Assembly (NCBI GenBank): GCA_050018455.1
Contig: JBEKAA010000025.1
Coordinates: 1 to 64,000 of the forward strand
Length of the DNA stretch: 64,000 nt
From: RBG-13-68-16 sp050018455
GTDB lineage: Bacteria > Acidobacteriota > Thermoanaerobaculia > Thermoanaerobaculales > Thermoanaerobaculaceae
Direction: 5' to 3'
Below, piece by piece: positions 18,454 through 26,483 of the stretch (within the stretch, counting starts at the first letter, position 1; each line of letters starts with the position of its first letter). The translations under genes were made by a program, and so were the position numbers. Below the pieces are notes generated by a model, which searched no databases, was not told the origin of the DNA, and was given only the letters and a program-made list of their open reading frames with translations.

Positions 18454-21400
18454 TCAGACCCGTCCTGGGCCTTGCGTAGCCGACATGCCACCGGGCGCCC
18501 CCGCCCGAATTGTCTCGAAGATCTGCCGGGCAAGGATGGGGAAGGCGGACCCCTGGAAGTCGCTGTCGGCCATGTAGCGGGTCACGATCGTGTCGTTTTC
18601 GGCCATCCGTTCGATCATCAGGTCCTCAATGCGCTTGCGGATGCCAAGCTCGAATCTGTCGAGAGGGTTTGCCAGGGCGGTCTGGATCACCTGTTCGTCC
18701 CGGCACGCCTTCTCCATGATCTGGTGGAAGAAGAGTCGATCTTCCTCGGTGAACGAGGTGCCGAACCGCTCGTTCAGAATCTCGATGATCTCGGAGAGGG
18801 GCGCCTTCTCGTCCTGCGCCTTACCGCTTCCCACCTCGGTCGGACTCTTGACTCGCTGCGCCTCCCCCTCGCTCACCCTGATGGCGCCCGAGAAGACACG
18901 CTCCAGGCGGTAGTACTGCAGCTCGACCTCGTCTCCCACGTGGACCGGCGTCGTGTCGCGGCCGGTCGGCAGGTGCGGCAGCAGAAACCGACCGAAGCTG
19001 TAGAGCATCTCGAGCTCCGGGTCGGCGTAGGGGATGATCTGGCTGAGGAAAGCGTACAGCTTCACGTAGCCCGAGAGCTTGTCGCGGAACACCTGTCGGG
19101 TCTCGTCGTCGGCCAAGCCTACGAACCGGTCCACGGCGGGCTGAAGGTACCGCTGCATGTGGCCGTGGTCGGCTGGGGCCTGCTGGTCGGCGGGCTTGTA
19201 GAAGATCTGCGCGAAGGCTTCGACCTCGCTCCAGTAGTAAACCTGCACCTGATTCAACTCGTGTTTGAGCGCCTCGAGCCTCGCCGGGTCGGAGGATTCG
19301 AGCAGCTCGGTGCGGTCGTAGTATGGTTTGAACGCGCGGTAGATGTTCTCGGCGTCGTTCACAAAGTCGAGCACGAACGGGGCATCCTTGCCGGGGATTT
19401 TCCGGTTCAGGCGGGAGAGGGTCTGGACTGCTTGCACACCGTCGAGCCGCTTGTCCACATACATTGTGTGCAGCAGGGGTTGATCGAACCCCGTCTGGTA
19501 CTTGTTGGCGACGAGCAGGACGTTGTAGTCGGACGAGTCGAAGCGCTCAGGGAGTTGGCTCTCGCTGATCGGTCTTCCGCTGACCACGTCGGTGTTCATC
19601 CCCGGCTCGGTGTACTCGGACCCGGTGTCGGGGTCGCGTACGGTCCCGCTGAAGGCTACGAGGGGTCGCACGTCCGTGTAGCCGTGGTCGGCGATGTACC
19701 GCTCGAACGCCAGCATGTAGCGGACGGCGTGCAGCCGCGAGGAGGTCACCACCATCGCCTTCGCCCGTCCGCCGAGGCGATGCCTCACGCTGTGCCGGAA
19801 GTGCTCGACCATCACCTCGATCTTCTGGTCGATGTTGTATGGGTGAATGCTCATGAACTTCGCCAGGGCCCGCGCTGCCCTGCGCTTGGGCAGCTCCGGG
19901 TCGTCCTCGGCGGCCTTCAGCAGGCGGTAGTAGGTCGCGTAGGTCGTGTAGTTGGTCAGGACGTCGAGGACGAACCCCTCCTCGATCGCCTGCCTCATCG
20001 AGTAGATGTGGAACGATTCCGGAACGCCGCTGGGGCCTGGCCGGCCGAACAGCTCGATCGTCTTCCCCTTCGGTGTCGCTGTGAAGGCGAAGAAGCTGAG
20101 GTTGGGCTGTCGGCCCCGCGACTGCATGACCTGGTTGAGTCGGTCTTCCCAGTCGGGCTCGCTCTCCTCGGGCTCGGCCTCACCCGCGCCCAGGATCGCT
20201 TTGAGCTCGCGCGCTGTCTCGCCGGTCTGGCTCGAGTGCGCCTCGTCCACGATGACGGCGTAGCGCCTGGCCGCGATCGCATCCTCCCAGTCCTTTGCCT
20301 GCCGGCGTTCCTCCTGGCTTGCTCTCTCCTGGCTCTCGGCTCCAGCCGCGTGCAGAAGGCCTCGCAGCACGAAGGGGAACTTCTGCAGCGTTGTGATGAC
20401 AATCTGTGTGCCGTCGATGAGGGCGGCCGCGAGCTGCCTGGAGTCCTCGTCGATCGCCTTCACCACACCCTGGGCGTGCTCGATCTGGTAGATCGCGTCT
20501 TGGAGCTGGCGGTCGAGCACCCGGCGGTCGGTGATCACGATGACGCAGTCGAAAATCTTCGTGTCGCTGGCGTCGTGCAGACTCGCAAGCCGGTGCGAGA
20601 GCCAGGAGATGCTGTTGGTCTTGCCGCTCCCTGCCGAGTGCTGGATCAGGTAGTTACGGCCCGGACCCTCATCTCGCGCAGCAGCGACGACCTTGCGCAC
20701 CGCGTCGAGCTGGTGGTACCGCGGGAAGATGAGCGTCTTCTTGACGACGCGCCTCGACCCGCCTTCATCGCCATCGACCTTCTCCTCGCGGTGTTCGAGG
20801 AACATGAAGTGGCCGAGGATGTCGAGGAAGCTCTCGCGCCCGAGCACGTCGAGCCAGAAGTAGCCGGTACGGTGGCCGGAAGCGTGCTGAGGGTTGCCGG
20901 CGCCGCACTGGACCTCGCCGGGGTGACTCCCGCGATTGAACGGCAGGAAGTGCGTCGCCCCCCGCTGCAGACGGGTCGTCATGTGCACCTCGTCCGGATC
21001 GGCGGCGAAGTGCACAAGCGCGCGCTTGCCGAACGCAAACAGCGGCGCGCGTGGATCGCGGTCCTCCATGTACTGCTTGACCGCGTGGCGCCAGCTCTGG
21101 CCGGTGCCGGGGTTCTTGAGCTCGCAGGTGGCGACCGGCAGACCGTTGACTGCGAACACGAGGTCCACCGTGTCGAGGGTTCCTGGGTGGCAGGGCAACT
21201 GCCGGGTCACAGTCAGGCGGTTCTTCGCGTAGAGGCGGAGAATTTCCTCGTTGAGCCCGTGAGCCGGCTTGAAGTACGCCAGTCGGAAGGTTTTGCCGTA
21301 GAACTTGAAGCCGTGCCGGAGGACGTGCAGGGCGCCTTTGACGTCGAGTTCCTTGGCCAGAGTCGTGACCAACAGCGGCCCGAGGCCGGCGCCGTGCAAC

Positions 21401-21576
21401 GCCCGCATCTCCTCCCACAGCTTCTTCTGCGTGTCCTCGATGAACGCGAGGGCGTGAGCGGGGAAGAGGGCCCGTTCGGGGTCCCACTCGGCGAGGTCGC
21501 CCGGTTCCCAGCCTCCTTGCGCCAGCATCCCGGCCTCTACCGCGCCCTCGAAGGCCTTCTCGGTGGTCTGGGTCAT
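18454..21576 (-). CDS. hsdR: Type I restriction enzyme motor/endonuclease subunit HsdR
   Basis: The 1040-residue protein has a PD-(D/E)XK nuclease near the N-terminus (DTVDLVFAVNGLPVATCELKNP), a P-loop IQHSAGSGKTNSI, a DEAH box VIVDEAHSSQTG, FAFTATPK and downstream helicase motifs such as YQTGFDQP. It translocates and cuts unmethylated DNA with HsdM and HsdS. I start at ATG 21576 because it forms an ATGA overlap with the PIN gene and the upstream extension to 21660 is the PIN gene in another frame. It is the last gene of the RM operon. Length is normal for the subunit and all core motifs are intact, so the system looks functional. Confidence 0.95.
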   Translation of the reverse strand: MTQTTEKAFEGAVEAGMLAQGGWEPGDLAEWDPERALFPAHALAFIEDTQKKLWEEMRALHGAGLGPLLVTTLAKELDVKGALHVLRHGFKFYGKTFRLAYFKPAHGLNEEILRLYAKNRLTVTRQLPCHPGTLDTVDLVFAVNGLPVATCELKNPGTGQSWRHAVKQYMEDRDPRAPLFAFGKRALVHFAADPDEVHMTTRLQRGATHFLPFNRGSHPGEVQCGAGNPQHASGHRTGYFWLDVLGRESFLDILGHFMFLEHREEKVDGDEGGSRRVVKKTLIFPRYHQLDAVRKVVAAARDEGPGRNYLIQHSAGSGKTNSISWLSHRLASLHDASDTKIFDCVIVITDRRVLDRQLQDAIYQIEHAQGVVKAIDEDSRQLAAALIDGTQIVITTLQKFPFVLRGLLHAAGAESQERASQEERRQAKDWEDAIAARRYAVIVDEAHSSQTGETARELKAILGAGEAEPEESEPDWEDRLNQVMQSRGRQPNLSFFAFTATPKGKTIELFGRPGPSGVPESFHIYSMRQAIEEGFVLDVLTNYTTYATYYRLLKAAEDDPELPKRRAARALAKFMSIHPYNIDQKIEVMVEHFRHSVRHRLGGRAKAMVVTSSRLHAVRYMLAFERYIADHGYTDVRPLVAFSGTVRDPDTGSEYTEPGMNTDVVSGRPISESQLPERFDSSDYNVLLVANKYQTGFDQPLLHTMYVDKRLDGVQAVQTLSRLNRKIPGKDAPFVLDFVNDAENIYRAFKPYYDRTELLESSDPARLEALKHELNQVQVYYWSEVEAFAQIFYKPADQQAPADHGHMQRYLQPAVDRFVGLADDETRQVFRDKLSGYVKLYAFLSQIIPYADPELEMLYSFGRFLLPHLPTGRDTTPVHVGDEVELQYYRLERVFSGAIRVSEGEAQRVKSPTEVGSGKAQDEKAPLSEIIEILNERFGTSFTEEDRLFFHQIMEKACRDEQVIQTALANPLDRFELGIRKRIEDLMIERMAENDTIVTRYMADSDFQGSAFPILARQIFETIRAGAPGGMSATQGPGRV

Positions 21577-22067
21577 TGGGACGGCCCTAGGACAAATCGG
21601 GCCCGCTCGTGGCGGAGCATCTGAAAGGGCGTCATGCACTTGATGCCCAGGCCAATACACGGCTCCGGGACCTTGACCTTGTTGACCGAGTCAGAGGGTT
21701 TCTCGTGGGTGACGACGACGTGCGAGTGGGCGAGTGCATATGCCACGAGGTAGTAGTCGGCGACCTGGAAGAACGTGCTCGCCGCAGCGGGTGAATAGTG
21801 TTGACTGTTCACCCAGGTGCTGACCCTTTGGAGGGCAGGCAGGGTCGCGGCGTCAGGCGGGAGGAAGAACCCTGGCCCTTGCTGCAAGGCCCACGAGGAC
21901 AGTTCGTCCTCGCCCGCCTCGAGTTCGTCGCCCACCTTCTCGATGCTGAAGACCCGACCCGCGTTGTTTCCAGCAACCAGCCAGTCCCAGAATGCCGGGC
22001 AGAAATCCAAACCGTAGTGGAGGTTCTTGGCCTGGATGAAGATGTTGGCGTCCAGCAGGTACCCCAT
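21573..22067 (-). CDS. PIN-like ribonuclease toxin of the DUF4411 type
   Basis: A 164-residue protein beginning MGYLLDANIFIQAKN, with the first PIN aspartate in LLDANIF, a glutamate-rich middle (IEKVGDELEAGEDEL), an aspartate in VADYYLVAYALAH and a further acidic region. This matches the DUF4411 PIN family, whose genes usually sit directly after an ImmA/IrrE gene as a toxin-antitoxin-like pair. The start shares one base with the stop of that gene (TGATG). It is embedded between hsdS and hsdR. An RNA-cleaving toxin role is inferred from the family. Confidence 0.8.
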   Translation of the reverse strand: MGYLLDANIFIQAKNLHYGLDFCPAFWDWLVAGNNAGRVFSIEKVGDELEAGEDELSSWALQQGPGFFLPPDAATLPALQRVSTWVNSQHYSPAAASTFFQVADYYLVAYALAHSHVVVTHEKPSDSVNKVKVPEPCIGLGIKCMTPFQMLRHERARFVLGPSQ

Positions 22068-23212
22068 CAGACCATGACTCCGAGGCTTCGCCCCAGCTCC
22101 TGGAAGGTCTGCAACTTCGAGAAGCCCAGCATGCGAAACGCGTCGCGGTGCAACGTCTGGCCCTCGAGCGTGCTCACGACCAGCGCGCGCGCAAAACGCT
22201 TGCTCACGCGCGCGGCTTGCGTCAGGTAAAAGTTGCCGCCGGCCCCCGGGGCCAAGGCACGCAACCTCTCCAGCTCAGCTTCGTAGGCTGCCCAGAACTC
22301 GTCGCGAGTGAGCCCACCGGCGTCGTGCATGCGCCGCAGGATGACCAGGGTGCTGACCTTGAAGCAGCGCGCAAGACGGTTCGCGTCGGCAGGTCCTTGC
22401 CCGGCCGTCCGGAGTTCAGCCCGCAATACAGCCAGCGGCACCAGCAGCTCAGCCGCAACCATGTTGCACCATCGCTCAGTCGCCTGTTCCGGAACCGACG
22501 ACGCCTGCGCGTCCGAGACGGCGGATTCCCCGAGCCAGAGGTGGGCCAGTTCATGTGCCAGCGTGAACATCTGGGCCGCCTTCGTGTCGGCCCCGTTGAT
22601 GAAGACGAGCGGCGCGAGCGGGTCGACCATCGCGAAGCCACCGAACTCATCCGGGTCAAGGTGGCGGCGGTTGTTGTTGAGCACAACGCCGCTGCACATG
22701 ACGAGGATGCCCAGTTTGTCGGCCTGGTCGATAAAGAGACGGAGCGCGTCGGTCCATGTCGGCGCTCGGCGGCGCGCGTCGAGATCGAAACCGAGAGCGT
22801 CTCTGATGGTCGCGGCGGTTGCCTCAACGCCGCTGGTCACGCGCACCGAGCCCACAAATGCGAGAGGCTTGTCGCCCATCGACCGGGCAAAGTCGCGGTA
22901 CCACTCCTGTCGTTGCTGACAGACGTAGAGGGTGTCGAGGAAGTCCGGGCTGGGGCGACCCCTGCGCAGGCCACCCCGCGTGCGAAGGTCGGGGATCGGG
23001 ACCTGCTCAACGGGGGGCTGATCGAGGAACAGGTAACCGATCGGCGTGTATGTGGCCTTGGCGAACCCCTCGACCTGCTTCAGGGTGGGGCGGGCCTTTC
23101 TTGTCTCCCAGTCACCGAGCTTCGGGAAGCGTCGGGCGAGAACACCGAGGTCCAGCCCGGAACGCTCGCGCGCCCAGCGCAGCAGCTCCGGATTGACCTC
23201 GACGCGGATCAT
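22067..23212 (-). CDS. XRE-ImmA/IrrE metallopeptidase, partner of the PIN protein
   Basis: The 381-residue protein has an N-terminal helix-turn-helix-like region (PELLRWARERSGLDLGVLA, GDWETRKARPTLKQVEGFA) and a central ImmA/IrrE domain with HELAH in FTLAHELAHLWLGE. The C-terminus is helical. COG2856-type proteins of this length regularly pair with DUF4411 PIN proteins. Its start overlaps the hsdS stop as ATGA and its stop overlaps the PIN start. It would act as antitoxin or regulator of the PIN protein and perhaps sense damage to the RM system. The last part is inference. Confidence 0.85.
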   Translation of the reverse strand: MIRVEVNPELLRWARERSGLDLGVLARRFPKLGDWETRKARPTLKQVEGFAKATYTPIGYLFLDQPPVEQVPIPDLRTRGGLRRGRPSPDFLDTLYVCQQRQEWYRDFARSMGDKPLAFVGSVRVTSGVEATAATIRDALGFDLDARRRAPTWTDALRLFIDQADKLGILVMCSGVVLNNNRRHLDPDEFGGFAMVDPLAPLVFINGADTKAAQMFTLAHELAHLWLGESAVSDAQASSVPEQATERWCNMVAAELLVPLAVLRAELRTAGQGPADANRLARCFKVSTLVILRRMHDAGGLTRDEFWAAYEAELERLRALAPGAGGNFYLTQAARVSKRFARALVVSTLEGQTLHRDAFRMLGFSKLQTFQELGRSLGVMV

Positions 23213-24612
23213 GGTTGAAGTGTACCCCCGCTCTCTGTTGGGGTGTCTTCCGCCGCACGGACGTCGATCTTGCCGGTCACGGCGGCCGTGATCAGCGCGC
23301 TCCGGTACTCGAGCAGGCGCTCGGCGGCCTCGTTGACCCTAGCGATGAGTCGGTCGATCTTCGCGGCTTCGCGGCCCAGATAGGAGGCAATGGCGCGCTG
23401 CTCGTGGATGGGTGGGCATGGGATGCGCCAGGAAAGGACGTGATCTTGGCTTACCTTCACCATTGAGCCGCTGGAACCCCGCGCATCCGCTTCGATCTGA
23501 CTGCGACCTTCCCGAGAAAGTAGGAACAAACAGACGTAGCCTGCAACTGCCACTTTCGGGTTGAGCTTGATGCGGTAGAGCAAGTCAGGTACAAGCAGGT
23601 GCGGGTGATCAGAAGGAACCAGGCAGACATCACCGACTCTATCAGGTGTGTTCGACCTCGACAGCAACAGATCTCCTGCCCGAGGTGTGACAACGGGAAA
23701 GCCAACCTCTTCGTCAGCGAGCGCCTTGTTTTCCCCCGGTAGGAAGAGCCCGCGACGAACCGCGCTTAGCTTCAGAACACCCCATTCGTCCTCGTCGGCG
23801 GCCCATGCCGCAGCGTTCGGGCTCCATCCCTGATCCAGGTGCGCAACCAGTCTGCGCATCGCGTTCGCGCCCCAGTGCCCTGGCAGATCGCCGAGGCAGG
23901 CGACACCGGACGCCCTGAGCTTGGGGTGCGAGTCGAGGCCAGCGGCACGGGCGGCATCGGGCGGCAGGCCTCGAGTGACCGTGCGCGAAATCAGCGCAAC
24001 CCTCTTCTCCTTCAGCCTCTCGACCAGCTCTTGCTTCTTGGTTACCAGGGTGTCGATGCTCTCCGTCTGGGTATCGAGAAAGTCGGCGATGGCGCGTTGC
24101 TCGGATGCGGGAGGGAGGGGAATCGGGATCGTTCCGACTTCACTGGCGTTCAAGGCCGGATAGCTAACACCAACGGAGCGCGCCACAACGGTGTCTACAA
24201 ACCCCAATTCACGAAGAGCGTGCGACAGATACCCAGCGCCGACCTTTCTTGGCCGGACGACAGCGAAGCCTGTGGAGACGATCAAATTCTGTCTCGGTGA
24301 ACGGATGGGCGCGATCGCTCGGAGGTAGGTGCGAACCGTGGAGAGAATGGTGTCGCCGTCGCGAACTATGCGCCGAGCACGGGAGGGGGCATCCTCAAAC
24401 GCCATCTCTTCAACCGCAACGATGCCTGCCTGGGCATCCACGCTGCTGATGTCCACATAGCCGATCTCGAGGTCTGGGCTCGTTGTTTCAGGCAGCGCCT
24501 CGTCGTTGATCGACGCCGAGTACTTCAGCCTCTTCACCTCCCAGTCGTGTGGAAGGTCCCCGAGCCACTTGACGCCGCTTGCCCTGTAACTCGGATACGC
24601 CGGAAATCTCAC
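23209..24612 (-). CDS. hsdS: Type I restriction specificity subunit HsdS
   Basis: The protein of 467 residues has two target-recognition domains, each followed by the conserved helical spacer. The first repeat ends with PLPPASEQRAIADFLDTQTE and a coiled segment, the second with PCPPIHEQRAIASYLGREAA. HsdS determines the bipartite DNA site recognised by HsdM and HsdR. The GTG start at 24612 has a perfect AGGAGG seven bases upstream and overlaps the DUF262 stop as GTGA. The open frame reaching 25293 only shadows the DUF262 gene. The two recognition halves differ, so the target site is asymmetric. Confidence 0.93.
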   Translation of the reverse strand: MRFPAYPSYRASGVKWLGDLPHDWEVKRLKYSASINDEALPETTSPDLEIGYVDISSVDAQAGIVAVEEMAFEDAPSRARRIVRDGDTILSTVRTYLRAIAPIRSPRQNLIVSTGFAVVRPRKVGAGYLSHALRELGFVDTVVARSVGVSYPALNASEVGTIPIPLPPASEQRAIADFLDTQTESIDTLVTKKQELVERLKEKRVALISRTVTRGLPPDAARAAGLDSHPKLRASGVACLGDLPGHWGANAMRRLVAHLDQGWSPNAAAWAADEDEWGVLKLSAVRRGLFLPGENKALADEEVGFPVVTPRAGDLLLSRSNTPDRVGDVCLVPSDHPHLLVPDLLYRIKLNPKVAVAGYVCLFLLSREGRSQIEADARGSSGSMVKVSQDHVLSWRIPCPPIHEQRAIASYLGREAAKIDRLIARVNEAAERLLEYRSALITAAVTGKIDVRAAEDTPTESGGTLQP

Positions 24613-26483
24613 GACGCCACCTCCTGCGGCGGTTCGTCGGCGTCCCACTCCTCCGGGCCTTCGTCGTACGTCTCGGCTACGACGCCGGCGCGGAACAGGC
24701 CGGGCTCCCGAGTGACGGTCTTGCCCGTTGCGGCTTCGATGCGCTGAAGCAGCGCATCGGCGCGCGCCCCATAGAATTCCCAGAATTGATCGGCACGCAG
24801 GTACTCCGGCGTGATGCAGTGCGAACGCAGAATCTCGTCCATCCGCTCCGGTCCGATCCCCGCCGTCCTCTCGATCGCAGGCAAGTACTTCGACGGCGCG
24901 CGACCACCGATCTGCCGGTTGGTCGCCGCGTCGAGCGCCGTCTTGTTGATGATGCTGTTGTAGGTTCCGGGCTCGATGCCAACGTCCTTGCACCACCTCT
25001 CGGGGAAGATGTGGTGGATGTCGATTTTGCTGTAGGGGAAGTGGGTTTGGACCTCGATTGGCTCGCCCGTGCGAAAATCCCGCCCCCCGTCGCGCATCAG
25101 CAGCGCGTAGAGACCTTTGTATGCCGAGCTGTTGCGAGTGCGCAGGGTGAGGAGCCGGTTGGCCTGGAAGCTCGACTCCTGGATGGTGATGGGCTCCGCA
25201 ACCTCGCCGCGCACCATTCCCACCACCTCGGGCAGGTCGCGCGCGAAGCGACTCTCGATGGCGCCGCCATAAAGCTCGCCCAACACGCCGCACCAGTACC
25301 AGCGGGCGATCCGCTGCCGCGCGCCTTCAGTGTCGCCGTCTTTGCCAAGGTCGCCGAAGATGGCAGCGAGCGGCACGAGCTGTGTGCGATAAGGGAGGTC
25401 GCGCGCCTTGAAGATCTTCTGTCCGTGGAGAAAGCGCGCGGCGCGCACGAATCCGCCCTCGACGCGGTCGGCCCAGGTCTGCCAGTCGGCGACCTCGAGT
25501 TTTAGGATGTCCTTGCGCTTACAACCTATGCCGGGGACCTTGTCGGCAACCACTCCGGCGGCAACCGCGTCGCGTCGGCGCGCTTGGGTGACCAGCAGCG
25601 AGATGGCTTGGAGGAAATCATCGCTCTGGAGGTTGCCGAGGACTGGGAGCTGGGTCTTCAGGCGCTGTTCTCGGACCTTCCAGTCCTCTCGGAGCGGGAA
25701 GTCGTCCGCCGCGAACGAAGCCGTCAGCAGCTCGAACACACCGAGTGCGATGCCTCCGGTGTTCACACGCTCGAAGATCAAGCAGACGGCCTCCTTGGGT
25801 GTCTCCTTCTTCAACTCGATGACTGGCACTTGGTACTGCTCGAAGCACTTGATGACATTGTGCTCGAACTGATCGTAAAGCTGGATCTTCTCGGGCGCGT
25901 AGCCCCAGTGCTTGTTGTAGGCCTGCCGCCATTCGGCGCTTCCGAAGATCCGGTTGACGGGGAAGAGATCGGCGGCGTATTCGCGCTCCGGCGTCGTCAC
26001 GTCGAGGATGACCTCTCCGCCGAACGTCTTGCCCTGCTTGTCGTCGGGCACACTCAGTACCGCGTCCTCGCGGTCCCCGTTGGCGTCCACCGCTCTTTTC
26101 ATGTCGAGGTAGTACCAGCGGTGGATTGGTTTGCCCCTCGAGTCCTTGGTCTCGACAGCAGCCTCACTCATCAAGGCCTTATACAGCGAGGTCAGCCTCT
26201 GCTGGCCATCTAGGACCAGGGTCTCCGGCGCGATGGCGTCGAGTCGAGGATCAGTTCCGGCCAACCGCTGGGGCTTGAAGCGGACGTGCTCACCACCGGT
26301 CTGGAGCAGCATCACGGCGCCAATCGGGAAGAACACCGAGATGCTGGCGAGGAGGTCCCGAATTCGGTCATCGTCCCAGACCCAGCCGCGCTGGAAGTCC
26401 GGGAGCTGAAGCTTGCCACTGTCGGCCCACGTAAGCAGCTCTTGCAGGGGTCTCTTGGTACTGTCAAAACTCGCGCCGATCAT
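24609..26483 (-). CDS. DUF262/DUF1524 (GmrSD-like) HNH protein
   Basis: The 624-residue protein has an N-terminal DUF262 (ParB-like) domain with the hallmark LQLPDFQRGWVW and VLDGQQRLTSL, and a C-terminal DUF1524-type HNH region with KIDIHHIFPERW followed by NSIINKTALDAATNRQIGG. GmrSD enzymes with this architecture restrict phage DNA carrying modified bases. Here the gene lies between hsdM and hsdS with one- and four-base overlaps, so it is made together with the Type I system. It might extend protection to phages with modified cytosines that escape HsdR. That role is inferred from the family. Confidence 0.9.
   Translation of the reverse strand: MIGASFDSTKRPLQELLTWADSGKLQLPDFQRGWVWDDDRIRDLLASISVFFPIGAVMLLQTGGEHVRFKPQRLAGTDPRLDAIAPETLVLDGQQRLTSLYKALMSEAAVETKDSRGKPIHRWYYLDMKRAVDANGDREDAVLSVPDDKQGKTFGGEVILDVTTPEREYAADLFPVNRIFGSAEWRQAYNKHWGYAPEKIQLYDQFEHNVIKCFEQYQVPVIELKKETPKEAVCLIFERVNTGGIALGVFELLTASFAADDFPLREDWKVREQRLKTQLPVLGNLQSDDFLQAISLLVTQARRRDAVAAGVVADKVPGIGCKRKDILKLEVADWQTWADRVEGGFVRAARFLHGQKIFKARDLPYRTQLVPLAAIFGDLGKDGDTEGARQRIARWYWCGVLGELYGGAIESRFARDLPEVVGMVRGEVAEPITIQESSFQANRLLTLRTRNSSAYKGLYALLMRDGGRDFRTGEPIEVQTHFPYSKIDIHHIFPERWCKDVGIEPGTYNSIINKTALDAATNRQIGGRAPSKYLPAIERTAGIGPERMDEILRSHCITPEYLRADQFWEFYGARADALLQRIEAATGKTVTREPGLFRAGVVAETYDEGPEEWDADEPPQEVAS

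Noticed and set aside
18472..21624. Very long plus-strand open frame opposite hsdR
   Set aside because: It is the antisense frame of a high-GC gene; codon phase and protein composition fit the minus strand with all hsdR motifs.
23209..25293. Extended hsdS frame to 25293
   Set aside because: The N-terminal extension lies inside DUF262 in another frame. A GTG with a perfect SD at 24612 gives the normal HsdS start.
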